Assembly (NCBI GenBank): GCA_933228675.1
Contig: OW121742.1
Span: 108,938,940-109,002,939 of the forward strand
DNA: 64,000 bases
Origin: Stomorhina lunata
Lineage: Eukaryota > Arthropoda > Insecta > Diptera > Rhiniidae
Reading direction: 5' to 3'
The position numbers and the translations under genes were made by a program. The notes beneath the pieces are model-generated. The model had not been told where the DNA came from, made no database searches, and saw nothing but the letters and a program-made list of their open reading frames with translations. Below, piece after piece: positions 50,277-61,494 of the stretch. The first letter of the stretch is position 1; the number at the start of each line of letters is the position of its first letter.

Positions 50277-52233
50277 TTATGTATGGAACAAAAAATCGGC
50301 CAAATGGGCGCCGCTACCACGGCGGCACACCTCCATCCGATGGTCCAAATTTTCGATGACCCTGAGGCATAATGGAGGTTCTATGCCGTTAGTGTGCCGA
50401 ATTATCTCATCCTTAAGCTCTTGAATTGTTGCTGGCTTATCGACGTACACATTTTCTTTCAAATAACCCCAAAGAAAAAAGTCCAACTGTGTCAAATCAC
50501 ATGATCTTGGCGGCCAATTGACATCGCCATTACGTGAGATAACACGGCCATTGAATTTGTTGCGCCAAATTTTTGATGATCCTGAGGCATAATGGAGGTT
50601 CTATGATGTTAATGTGCCGAATTATCTCATCCTTAAGCTCTTGAATTGTTGCTGGCTTATCGACGTACACATTTTCTTTTAAATAACCCCAAAGAAAAAA
50701 GTCCAACTGTGTCAAATCACATGATCTTGGCGGCCAATTGACATCGCCATTACGTGAGATAACACGGCCATTGAATTTGTTGCGCCAAATTTTTGATGAT
50801 CCTGAGGCATAATGGAGGTTCTATGATGTTAATGTGCCGAATTATCTCATCCTTAAGCTCTTGAATTGTTGCTGGCTTATCGACGTACACATTTTCTTTC
50901 AAATAACCCCAAAGAAAAAAGTCCAACTGTGTCAAATCACATGATCTTGGCGGCCAATTGACATCGCCATTACGTGAGATAACACGGCCATTGAATTTGT
51001 TGCGCCAAATTTTCGATGATCCTGAGGCATAATGAAGGTTCTATGATGTTAATGTGCCGAATTATCTCATCCTTAAGCTCTTGAATTGTTGCTGGCTTAT
51101 CGACGTACACATTTTCTTTCAAATAACCCCAAAGAAAAAAGTCCAACGGTGTCAAATCACATGATTTTGGCGGCCAATTGACATCGCCATTACGTGAGAT
51201 AACACGGCCATTGAATTTGTTGCGCCAAATTTTCGATGATCCTGAGGCATAATGGAGGTTCTATGCCGTTAATGTGCCGAATTATCTCATCCTTAAGCTC
51301 TTGAATTGTTGCTGGCTTATCGACGTACACATTTTCTTTCAAATAACCCCAAAGAAAAAAGTTCAACGGTGCCAAATCACATGATTTTGGCGGCCAATTG
51401 ACATCGCCATTACGTGAGATAACACGGCCATTGAATTTGTTGCGCAAAAGAGCCATTGTTTCGTTAGCTGTGTGGCAAGTGGCACCGTCCTGCTGAAACC
51501 ACATATCGTCCACATCCATATCTTCCAATTCGGGTCATAAAAAGTTCGTTATCATCTCACGATAGCGAGCACCATTCACAGTAACTGCCTGACTGGCCTC
51601 ATTTTGGAAAAAATACGGCCCGTTGATGCCGCCAGCCCATAAACCTCACCAAACAGTCACTCTCTGGGGGTTCATTGGTTTTTCGACAATCACTCTTGGA
51701 TTCTAATTCGCTCAAATGCGGCAATTCTGTTTATTGACGAATCCACTAAAGTGAAAATGTGCCTCATCACTGAAGATGATTTTCTTCGAAAATTGATCAT
51801 CCACTGTAGCCATTTCTTGCCACCATTCTGCCCATTCACGACATTTAGAATGGTCAAGAGGCTTTAGTTCTTGAGCCAATTGCACCATGTAAGCGTGTAA
51901 ATGCAAGTCTTTATGCATAATGTTCATCAACGACGAGCGTGAGAGGTGCAATTGTTGGGCACGACGACGAGTTGAGGTGGACGGCTCTTCAGCCGCACTA
52001 TAGCGAACAACAGTAATATTTTCTGCAGTACGAGCATGCACTGGCGTTCTCACATCTTCTACAGACCCGGTTTGCTCGAATTTTTCCACGATTTTTGCGG
52101 TTGTACGCACATTTGGACGATCAAATTGACCAAAAAAATCACGAAGTGCACGATATGTATTTTGATTTGAACGCCCATTTTCATAATAAGTCTGGATAAC
52201 TTTAACACGTTGTTGGATTGTGTATCTCTCCAC
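50277..52233 (-). pseudogene. dead mariner transposase gene with amplified 3' part
   Basis: Starts at 52233 (MERYTIQQRVKV). Residues 1-150 contain the DNA-binding helices and the mariner-like VQLAQELKPLDHSK segment, then the first catalytic Asp (D156 in FSDEAHF). Four stop codons follow in the original frame, at 51712-51714, 51703-51705, 51646-51648 and 51535-51537; at 51535 the sibling A has Trp. The second Asp (FQQDGATCH) and third Asp region remain. The part encoding PLNFFLWGYLKENVYVDKP to the C-terminus is then repeated five times in 220-bp steps, each shifting the frame by one. The last copy ends at 50277 like element A. Clearly non-functional. No host neighbours. Confidence 0.93.
50345..51444 (-). 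repeat. five tandem 220-bp copies of a transposase gene segment
   Basis: CCAAATTTT(T/C)GATGA starts units at 50345, 50565, 50785, 51005 and 51225, exactly 220 bp apart. The junction TTGTTGCGC/CAAATTTT joins a site just upstream of the original CCAAATTTT to the site before AAAAGAGCC, with one base of microhomology. Units 2 and 3 encode the same 61-residue frame, while units 1, 4 and 5 carry differences, so amplification took several steps. Confidence 0.95.
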
Positions 52234-52346
52234 GGCTCAAATTGAATAAGTCTGAAATAGAGAAATGTCAAATAAAATTCGGAAAAAAACTTGGCGTTTA
52301 GGTGTGGTTCACATTCAACATCGGCCCTTACAATTTAACCACCCTT

Positions 52347-52627
52347 TAGTATCAGTAAAAGTATCAGTATCAATATAGGCATCAGTATTTATATCAGAAT
52401 CAGTTTTAGTATCAGAATAAGTCTAAAAACCAGTATAAGAATCTGTATTAGTATCAGTATAAATGGCAGTATAAGTATCGGTATTAGTATCGGTTTTAGT
52501 ATGAGTATTGAAATCCGTATTAGTATCAGTATTTGTATTAGGCTTAGTATCACTATTAGTATCAGTACTAGTATCTGAATTAGTATCTGTGTTTGTATCG
52601 CTATTAGTATCAGTATAAGTATCAGTA
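52347..52627 (+). repeat. GTATCAGTATTA satellite between elements B and C
   Basis: 12-bp units, more degenerate than 42056-45190. The minus-strand frames 52389-52700 and 52423-52674 are repeat translations. Confidence 0.85.
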
Positions 52628-53929
52628 ATGGGTGTTTTTTTAGAGGTATAGAACTTCGAATTGAAATAAAACACAAGAAAATCGTTTTAATGTCCATCAA
52701 TTTGGCTTTATTGGAAGGATAATTTTATGCCATTAATGTTTAAATATGATTTCGGGCATGTGGTCGCCGCGGCTGGCTCGAATAAAGCCAATTCTACAGG
52801 TCCAATTTTCAACTACTTTTTCGAGCATAAGGGGCCGTATATTGGCAATAACGCCACGAATGTTGGCTCCAAGTCCCCTAACGTTTCTGGTTTGTTGGCG
52901 TAGACGAGCGACTTCACATATCCCCAAAGAAAATAATCCAGTGGTGTCAAATCGCACGATCTTGGTGGCCAATTGACAGGTCCATTCCGCGAAATTATGC
53001 GCTCATCGAATGTTTCCTTCAATAAATCAATTGTGACGTGCGCTGTGTGGCATGTAGCGCCGTCTTGTTGGAACCACAACTCATCCACATTCATGTCATC
53101 CAATTGGGGAACAAAATAGTCGGTTATCATGGCTCTATACCGGTCTCCATTTATGGTAACTGACTCTCCAGCATTATTTCGGAAGAAGTATGGCCCAATG
53201 ACTCCACCAGCCCATAGAGCACACCAAACAGTCAGTTTTTGTGGATGTAATGGCGTCTCAAGGGTCTCATGTGGATTCTCTTCACTCCAAATGCGGCAAT
53301 TTTGCTTGTTGACGTAGCCATTCAACCAAAAATGAGCCTCATCACTGAACAAAATTTTGCGATGAAAATCAGCATCGAGATCAATCTCATTTTCGGCCCA
53401 TACACCAAAATCACGACGCATTGCATGGTCTCGCGGCTTTAGTTCTTGCACAAGCTGGATCTTGTAAGGTCGCAAGCCAAGATCTTTGCGCAAAATCTTC
53501 CATAAAGTTGATGGACAAAGCTCCAATTGCTGTGCACGGTGGCGAATCGATTCATTCGGGTCCTCTTCAACACTTTGCTCTACAGCGGCAATTGTTTCTT
53601 CGGTGCGCACTGTTCGACGTCGCTGCGGATGCGTATTATCACATAGAGTAAACGTAGTGCGAAAACGATCCATGGTTAACCGAATTAATTGCTCTGATGG
53701 ACGATTATGTCGACCATAAAATGGACGGAGCTTGCGGTAAACTTCGCGAACTGAACCATTATTTTCGAAATAAATTTGCACGATTTGCAAGCGTTGTTCT
53801 TTTGTCAACCTGTTCATGATGAAATGGCAAACCAAACTAAATATTAATCACTTGACAGCTGACAATATGGCCGCCAGTTAAAAAAGTGATGCCAACTTAA
53901 AGTTCTATACCTCAATAAAAAACACCCGA
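52628..53929 (-). mobile_element. mariner-like element C (DD41D, second type), nearly intact
   Basis: Terminal inverted repeats of about 28 bp: left GGGTGTTTTTTTAGAGGTAT, right (complement) GGGTGTTTTTTATTGAGGTA, both continuing AGAACTT. Flanked by TA at 52626-52627 and 53930-53931. Removing the element with one TA restores CAGTATTAGTATC of the satellite. Length 1302 bp, normal for mariner. TIRs and protein differ from A and B, so this is a separate lineage. Confidence 0.95.
52733..53817 (-). pseudogene. mariner (DD41D) transposase, one frameshift
   Basis: Cut-and-paste transposase that would bind the element's TIRs and insert at TA. I take the start at 53817 (MNRLTKEQRLQIV); an upstream in-frame ATG at 53835 adds six residues. 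Numbered from that upstream ATG: N-terminal helix-turn-helix about 7-60, second helical region about 95-150 with VQELKPRDHAMR, catalytic D165 (FSDEAHFW), D258 (FQQDGATCH) and D300 (LTPLDYFLWGY). There are 92 residues between the first two and 41 between the last two, hence DD41D, the class of the rosa mariners. The frame is intact to about residue 322. There, near 52865-52869, one base seems to be missing and the C-terminal part (ANIRGVIANIRPLMLEKV to EIIFKH) continues in another frame to a stop at 52733. Youngest and best preserved of the three. Confidence 0.92.
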
Positions 53930-54150
53930 TATTAGTATCGTTATTAGAATCAGTATACGACTCAGTATTGGTATCATTATTAGTATCAGTATTAGAATCA
54001 GTATTATTATCAGCATTAGTATCTATATGAGTATCAGTATTATTAGTATAAATATCAGAATCAGTTTTAGAATCACTATAAGTACTACGAGTAGTATATG
54101 TATTAGTTTACAATCAGTTTTTTTAAGTATTAGTATTAGTATTAGCATTG
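53930..54150 (+). repeat. GTATCAGTATTA satellite right of element C
   Basis: Degenerate 12-bp units, fading after about 54130. Confidence 0.82.
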
Positions 54151-54869
54151 GCTCTAGCCTAGAACTGAACTAGTAAATAACTAGCCTTTTAGTTTCAAGA
54201 GTTACAAAGTTTTTATTCATTTAACCGTTTACTCTCGTGTTCTATGAAATCGGTGACATCAATGAAATTTTGCTTAATTTAGTCTTTTCTTGAAATCGGG
54301 TTAATTGAGTTTGATTTTCTTTTAATAGAGTCTAACGAAAGCGAGCATCGCGGCGGTACATTTTATTTAATCTTTTCATTGTGCATTCTCATAATTTGCG
54401 ATGGTTTTGTGTACCCTACATCAATGAATATATAGAAGATGTTTTGGTCAATGTTGTCAAAAATTTTTTATTAGAAAGAATTTCATATCCAATATTTGTT
54501 TGTTTTTAACAAATTTTCATATGAAAAAATGTTTCTTTAGCAAAAAACATTTTTCCTGGGAAAAAATTTGTATTAAAAAAATTTTTTCTATAAAAAAAAA
54601 TTTCATATCAAAAATTTTTCTGTAGAAAAAATTTTGTATTTAAAATTTTTTTTATTTAAAATTTTTATATGAAAAATTTTATATTCAAAATTTTCATATC
54701 AAAAAATATTTGGGATCAAATGCGAATAGTCATGCTTTTTGAAAAAATATTTTTCTTTAAAAAAAATTCCTTTTCAAAAATTTTTCATTGGAAATTATTT
54801 CATATTTAAAATTTTCTTTAGACAAAAATTTTAACAAAACTTTGTGTATGACAAAATTTTAGACCAAAT
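54151..54869. repeat. decayed A/T-block repeats similar to the 31-bp family
   Basis: 54440-54860 has irregular alternation of TTTCATAT, A5-T5 and TTCTGTAGAAAAA strings like the 31-bp satellite but without a stable period, so a decayed or seed form. 54151-54440 is non-repetitive. Confidence 0.5.
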
Positions 54870-55340
54870 GTTACGAAACTTCTTAACTGTAAAAGTTATA
54901 GCCTTAAAGCCTTAAATAAAAATTTAATTGCCAATGAGATTTGTTTGGATAAGGGGGAAATTTTCTTAAAAAAATATTTCTATATAAAATAAAATAGTCA
55001 GGGTAGGAGCAGGGGGAGTTTTATCCCTTTATAAAAATATATTTCTTTGTATCTTTAGAATTATTAGAGATAACATGATTGAACTAAGCACAACCGAAAT
55101 TTGTGACTTTCTTATCAAATTTCGTTGAGAAAAATTTAGAATCCAAGTGGGCCAGATTCGCCTTCCTTACTATTGACTTAGTTAGGAAGGCGAATCTGGT
55201 TATAGTTTCATTGTTATGAAACTACTTAACTGTAAAAGTTATAGTCTTAAGCAATAAGCAACTTTTTTGTTTATCAATTAGATTAGTTGGGACAAAATTT
55301 ATCGGATAGGAGCAGGGGGAACAATGTCCCCAATATTCTA
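54870..55340 (-). repeat. two diverged copies of a GGAGCAGGGGGA-type repeat
   Basis: ACTTAACTGTAAAAGTTATA...GGAGCAGGGGGA occurs at about 54875-55015 and again at about 55218-55325. GGATAGGAGCAGGGGGA resembles the reverse complement of the CCCTCTTGCTCCGATCC motif in the tandem repeat at 61495-62245, so I read these as the same dispersed family in the opposite orientation. Confidence 0.55.
55152..55199. repeat. GC-rich hairpin
   Basis: CCAGATTCGCCTTCCTTAC (55152-55170), 10-nt loop, then GTTAGGAAGGCGAATCTGG (55181-55199). 18 of 19 positions pair, in otherwise AT-rich DNA. Confidence 0.85.
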
Positions 55341-57230
55341 ATAAACATTAAATATTAAAATGGCATATCAAAAGCTTTTATAACCTAGATTGGAGTGGTA
55401 AAAGGGAGCATTGGGAATCGTATGTATCGGCTTTCAATGTTTTACTACATTTTTTGAGGTAGGATATCTTATGGTCGGATATGACTGATAGTGTTTTTTC
55501 TTATTTGTTATTTTTGCTTAAAGGTTTTATTATTTGTTGCTTAGCGAACAGAGTTCAAATTTGTAGTTTAAACCTCAAATTCATTGATAATTTTGAGTTG
55601 CGAGGAATGGAATGAAGATGATGTTGAAGGCAGATGATGGCAACCGAAAATTATGATTTACGATTGCCATGCAATTGGAAGATTATAAATGACTGGAATA
55701 TGAGTAAAGAATGGAGGTTTTTGATGTGAGAGATTTGAGGATTTGTGTATGAATTTAAGGAAATTTGAAATTTTAGAGGGAGTAAAAAATGAGATGAAAT
55801 AAATATTTCATAGTCTCAGAAAATATTTTTCTGAAATTTTTTATTTTGTTCTTAAGTTTGTTACTTTTTTTATTGAAGATATTTTTGATTATTTTTTTTT
55901 TCAAATAAAAAGTTTCTTAAATAAAAACAAAACTCATAAAAATTTCCAACTAAAGTCATAAATAATGTAAATTTTTTTTGAATGCAATTTTTCCATATTT
56001 AACTTCAAGCTTTTGCTTACATAGAAAAGATCTGGGAATAAAAAATCTTTAGGACAAGATTTTTTTTGTTCTGCCAGCCGACATTTATGCCAATAACTTA
56101 TAAAATATTATATGGATTTCCACTAACTACCTACTTTCCTCTTTATTTCCAAAGCTTCACAAATCCTCAAACTTTGAACATTTATAAGTTTAATTCGCAA
56201 AAAAACCAAAAGAATAAAAAAAAAACAGTGAATTAATAACCAAGTACGAGTCCTATCAAACCAGCCAACCAATCCGCTTTATGAGATGTTATCTGGCCAT
56301 GAGTTATGAAGGAAAAATTGTACAAAAAAAGCAAAGAAAAAAGTTTATATATGAATAAAATTGGAGATTGCAGACCGAAGCAGAAAGAAATAATAAAAAT
56401 CCATAACATCTGCAATAAAATCATAAATCTGTAAGAAAATATTATTGAAAAAGGCGAATGAAAAAAATTACAAAAATAAAAGTGAAGACATAACCATACA
56501 TCATTATTTTATGAGATACAATATCAATGAACAACAAATTGTTAAAGAAGGTACAGCAAAAATATGGAAATTATCAGCAAAAACCCCACAAGCAATATTT
56601 CCAAAAACATACTAATATAAAACCCTTGAGACAAACAAACGCCCTTTAAAATGTTTGCTTGGTTTTGCTGAACAAATTTTTAATATCTCCTATTTTTTGC
56701 TCAACTATTCCTTTTCCTTCTGCTTAACAAAACCTTTAGCTCCATGACCAATTTCCCTTTGTTTTTTGCCTGGAACTCTCAGAGGGGAACTATAATTGTG
56801 TACAAAAAAAAAAATCACTAAAATCTCACACCTGATAGCTTTTTTCCCTTAAACCTCTTAAGTAAAGGGACGAATAATTTGATTTCAAGCATAGAAAATT
56901 GATTTAAAAAGCTCATAAATTGATTGTGTAAAAGCTTATTTGTCGGTTTGCAAAACAATTTAAATTAAAATTGCAAATCATAAAAAGTAATTGAAAATTT
57001 AGCGAAAAAAAACACAAGTTGCTAAAAGTAAGGAAAAAACTAGTAAGAAAATTAAGCCCTACCATGTGATAGCTACCCTATGCCACTAAGGCCATGTTGT
57101 TCAATAGTCAAGAAAATTGAGGAAATTCTTGTAAATGTCCAGAGAAATTTATTTGCTAAATTTTGTCGTTCTACAAACTTTATTTCCAAAGTTATGTATA
57201 CAAATATATCGACACTTGACTATTTTTCAG
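55341..57230. other. non-repetitive AT-rich stretch
   Basis: No tandem array and no credible open frame. The 63-codon minus-strand frame at 56233-56424 is hydrophobic but lacks any recognisable family; not called. 57100-57230 has a TATTTTTCAG|GTCAAG string whose 5'-splice half is weak. Confidence 0.55.
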
Positions 57231-57308
57231 GTCAAGAATCGTCGAAAAGCCAGTAAATCGACCGGTTTCCTGTATTTTATTATGAAAAAAAAAAAAAAAG
57301 AAAATCGC

Positions 57309-60300
57309 TCTATGTCTGTCTATCTGTCTGTCTGTCTATGTCTGTCTATGTCTGTCTATGTCTGTCTATGTCTGTCTATGTCTGTCTATGTCTGTCTATG
57401 TCTGTCTATGTCTGTCTATGTCTGTCTATGTCTGTCTATGTCTGTCTATGTCTGTCTATGTCTGTCTATGTCTGTCTATGTCTGTCTATGTCTGTCTATG
57501 TCTGTCTATGTCTGTCTATGTCTGTCTATGTCTGTCTATGTCTGTCTATGTCTGTCTATGTCTGTCTATGTCTGTCTATGTCTGTCTATGTCTGTCTATG
57601 TCTGTCTATGTCTGTCTATGTCTGTCTATGTCTGTCTATGTCTGTCTATGTCTGTCTATGTCTGTCTATGTCTGTCTATGTCTGTCTATGTCTGTCTATG
57701 TCTGTCTATGTCTGTCTATGTCTGTCTATGTCTGTCTATGTCTGTCTATGTCTGTCTATGTCTGTCCATGTCTGTCTATGTCTGTCTATGTCTGTCTATG
57801 TCTGTCTATGTCTGTCTATGTCTGTCTATGTCTGTCTATGTCTGTCTATGTCTGTCTATGTCTGTCTATGTCTGTCTATGTCTGTCTATGTCTGTCTATG
57901 TCTGTCTATGTCTGTCTATGTCTGTCTATGTCTGTCTATGTCTGTCTGTGTCTGTCTATGTCTGTCTATGTCTGTCTATGTCTGCCTATGTCTGTCCATG
58001 TCTGTCTATGTTTGTCTATGTCTTCCTATGTCTGTCTATGTCTGTCTATGTCTGTCTATGTCTGTCTATGTCTGTCTATGTCTGTCTATGTCTGTCTATG
58101 TCTGTCTATGTCTGTCTATGTCTGTCTATGTCTGTATAAGTCTGCCTATGTATGTCTATGTCTGTCTATGTCTGTCTATGTCTGTCTATGTATGTCTATG
58201 TCTGTCTATGTCTGTCTATGTCTGTCTATGTCTGTCTATGTCTGTCTATGTCTGTCTATCTCTTTCTATGTCTGCCTATGTCTGTCTATGTCTGTCTATG
58301 TCTGTCTATGTCTGTCTATGTCTGTCTATGTCTGTCTATGTCTGTCTATGTCTGTCTATGTCTGTCTATGTCTGTCTATGTCTGTCTATGTCTGTCTATG
58401 TCTGTCTATGTCTGTCTATGTCTGTCTATGTCTGTCTATGTCTGTCTATGTCTGTCTATGTCTGTCTATGTCTGTCTATGTCTGTCTATGTCTGTCTATG
58501 TCTGTCTATGTCTGTCTATGTCTGTCTATGTCTGTATATGCCTGTCTATGTCTGTCTATGTCTGTCTATGTCTGTCTATGTCTGTCTATGTCTGTCTATG
58601 CCTGTCTATGTCTGTCTATGTCTGTCTATGTCTATGTATGTCTATGTCTGTCTATGTCTATGTCTGTCTATGTCTGTCTATGTCTGTCTATGTCTGTCTA
58701 TGTCTGTCTATGTCTGTCTATGTCTGTCTATGTCTGTCTATGTCTGTCTATGTCTGTCTATGTCTGTCTATGTCTGTCTATGTCTGTCTATCTCTTTCTA
58801 TGTCTGCCTATGTCTGTCTATGTCTGTCTATGTCTGTCTATGTCTGTCTATGTCTGTCTATGTCTGTCTATGTCTGTCTATGTCTGTCTATGTCTGTCTA
58901 TGTCTGTCTATGTCTGTCTATGTCTGTCTATGTCTGTCTATGTCTGTCTATGTCTGTCTATGTCTGTCTATGTCTGTCTATGTCTGTCTATGTCTGTCTA
59001 TGTCTGTCTATGTCTGTCTATGTCTGTCTATGTCTGTCTATGTCTGTCTATGTCTGTCTATGTCTGTCTATGTCTGTCTATGTCTGTCTATGTCTGTCTA
59101 TGTCTGTCTGTGTCTGTCTGTGTCTGTCTATGTCTGTCTATGTCTGTCTATGTCTGTCTATGTCTGTCTATGTCTGTCTATGTCTGTCTATGTCTGTCTA
59201 TGTCTGTCTATGTCTGTCTATGTCTGTCTATGTCTGTCTATGTCTGTCTATGTCTGTCTATGTCTGTCTATGTCTGTCTATGTCTGTCTATGTCTGTCTA
59301 TGTCTGTCTATGTCTGTCTATGTCTGTCTATGTCTGTCTATGTCTGTCTATGTCTGTCTATGTCTGTCTATGTCTGTCTATGTCTGTCTATGTCTGTCTA
59401 TGTCTGTCTATGTCTGTCTATGTCTGTCTATGTCTGTCTATGTCTGTCTATGTCTGTCTATGTCTGTATATGCCTGTCTATGTCTGTCTATGTCTGTCTA
59501 TGTCTGTCTATGTCTGTCTATGTCTGTCTATGTCTGCCTATGTCTGTCTATGTCTGTCTATGTCTGTCTATGTCTATGTATGTCTATGTATGTCTATGTC
59601 TGTCTATGTCTGTCTATGTCTGTCTATGTCTGTCTATGTCTGTCTATGTCTGTCTATGTCTGTCTATGTCTGTCTATGTCTGTCTATGTCTGTCTATCTC
59701 TTTCTATGTCTGCCTATGTCTGTCTATGTCTGTCTATGTCTGTCTATGTCTGTCTATGTCTGTCTATGTCTGCCTATGTCTGTCTATGTCTGTCTATGTC
59801 TGTCTATGTCTGTCTATGTCTGCATATGCCTGTCTATGTCTGTCTATGTCTGTCTATGTCTGTCTATGCCTGTCTATGTCTGTCTATGTCTGTCTATGTC
59901 TGTCTATGTCTGCCTATGTCTGTCTATGTCTGTCTATGTCTGTCTATGTCTGCCTATGTCTGTCTATGTCTGTCTATGTCTGTCTATATCTGTCTATGTC
60001 TGTCTATGTCTGTCTATGTCTGTCTATGTCTGTCTACGTCTGTCTATGTCTGTCTATGTCTGTCTATGTCTGCCTATGTCTGTCTATGTCTGTCTATGTC
60101 TGTCTATGTCTGTCTATGTCTGTCTATGTCTGTCTATGTCTGTCTATGTCTGTCTATGTCTGTCTATGTCTGTCTATGTCTGTCTATGTCTGTCTATGTC
60201 TGTCTATGTCTGTCTATGTCTGTCTATGTCTGTCTATGTCTGTCTATGTCTGTCTATGTCTGTCTATGTCTGTCTATGTCTGTCTATGTCTGTCTATGTC

Positions 60301-61493
60301 TGTCTATGTCTGTCTATGTCTGTCTATGTCTGTCTATGTCTGTCTATGTCTGTCTATGTCTGTCTATGTCTGTCTATGTCTGTCTATGTCTGTCTATGTC
60401 TGTCTATGTCTGTCTATGTCTGTCTATGTCTGTCTATGTCTGTCTATGTCTGTCTATGTCTGTCTATGTCTGTCTATGTCTGTCTATGTCTGTCTATGTC
60501 TGTCTATGTCTGTCTATGTCTGTCTATGTCTGTCTATGTCTGTCTATGTCTGTCTATGTCTGTCTATGTCTGTCTATGTCTGTCTATGTCTGTCTATGTC
60601 TGTCTATGTCTGTCTATGTCTGTCTATGTCTGTCTATGTCTGTCTATGTCTGTCTATGTCTGTCTATGTCTGTCTATGTCTGTCTATGTCTGTCTATGTC
60701 TGTCTATGTCTGTCTATGTCTGTCTATGTCTGTCTATGTCTGTCTATGTCTGTCTATGTCTGTCTATGTCTGTCTATGTCTGTCTATGTCTGTCTATGTC
60801 TGTCTATGTCTGTCTATGTCTGTCTATGTCTGTCTATGTCTGTCTATGTCTGTCTATGTCTGTCTATGTCTGTCTATGTCTGTCTATGTCTGTCTATGTC
60901 TGTCTTTGTCTGTCTATGTCTGTCTATGTCTGTCTATGTCTGTCTATGTCTGTCTATGTCTGTCTATGTCTGTCTATGTCTGTCTATGTCTGTCTATGTC
61001 TGTCTATGTCTGTCTATATCTGTCTATGTCTGTCTATGTCTGTCTATGTCTGTCTATGTCTGTCTATGTCTGTCTATGTCTGTATATGTCTGTCTATGTC
61101 TCTCTATGTCTGTCTATGTCTGTCTATGTCTGTCTATGTCTGTCTATGTCTGTCTATGTCTGTCTATGTCTGTCTATGTCTGTCTATGTCTGTCTATGTC
61201 TGTCTATGTCTGTCTATGTCTGTCTATGTCTGTCTATGTCTGTCTATGTCTGTCTATGTCTGTCTATGTCTGTCTATGTCTGTCTATGTCTGTCTATGTC
61301 TGTCTATGTCTGTCTATGTCTGTCTATGTCTGTCTATGTCTGTCTATGTCTGTCTATGCCTGTCTATGTCTGTCTATGTCTGTCTATGTCTGCCTATGTC
61401 TGCCTATGTCTGTCTATGTCTGTCTATGTCTGGCGATGTCTGTCTATTTCTGTATATGTCTGTCTATGTCTGTATATGTCTGTCTATGTCTAT
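57309..61493 (+). repeat. giant 10-bp satellite (TCTGTCTATG), about 416 units
   Basis: From 57331 the decamer TCTGTCTATG repeats in perfect phase with occasional substitutions and a few 6-bp TCTATG indels (58631, 59571). It is preceded by TCTGTCTATCTGTCTGTCTG, a plain GTCT microsatellite. About 820 bp (60081-60904) are free of variants. Variant clusters recur: TCTGTATATGCCTG at 58531 and 59463 (932 bp), CTCTTTCTATGTCTGCC near 58261, 58793 and 59699. The open frames of 334, 1426, 1395 and 1122 codons in all three plus frames are repeat translations (VCLCLSMSVY); they are not genes. Confidence 0.97.
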
Positions 61494-61494
61494 C

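Larger units (their letters stand above)
50172..52346 (-). mobile_element. mariner-like element B (DD41D) with internal tandem amplification
   Basis: Same terminal inverted repeats as element A (GGGTGGTTAAATT...GGGCCGATGTTGA), flanked by TA at 50170-50171 and 52347-52348. Deleting the element plus one TA restores ACTAGTATCAGT of the host satellite. Length 2175 bp, of which 880 bp are four extra copies of a 220-bp internal segment; without them it would be 1295 bp, close to element C. Confidence 0.95.

Noticed and set aside
53129..53719. Plus-strand frames of 62-77 codons opposite the element C transposase
   Set aside because: Shadow frames of a real minus-strand coding sequence, without domains.
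52813..53835. Treating the 340-codon frame as the complete transposase
   Set aside because: Its last about 18 residues do not resemble the family, while the expected C-terminal residues are found in another frame down to 52733. A frameshift near 52867 explains both.
57210..57240. Second recursive splice site at TATTTTTCAG|GTCAAG
   Set aside because: The 5'-splice half GTCAAG fits the fly consensus poorly and no CTAAT-type branch point is visible upstream.
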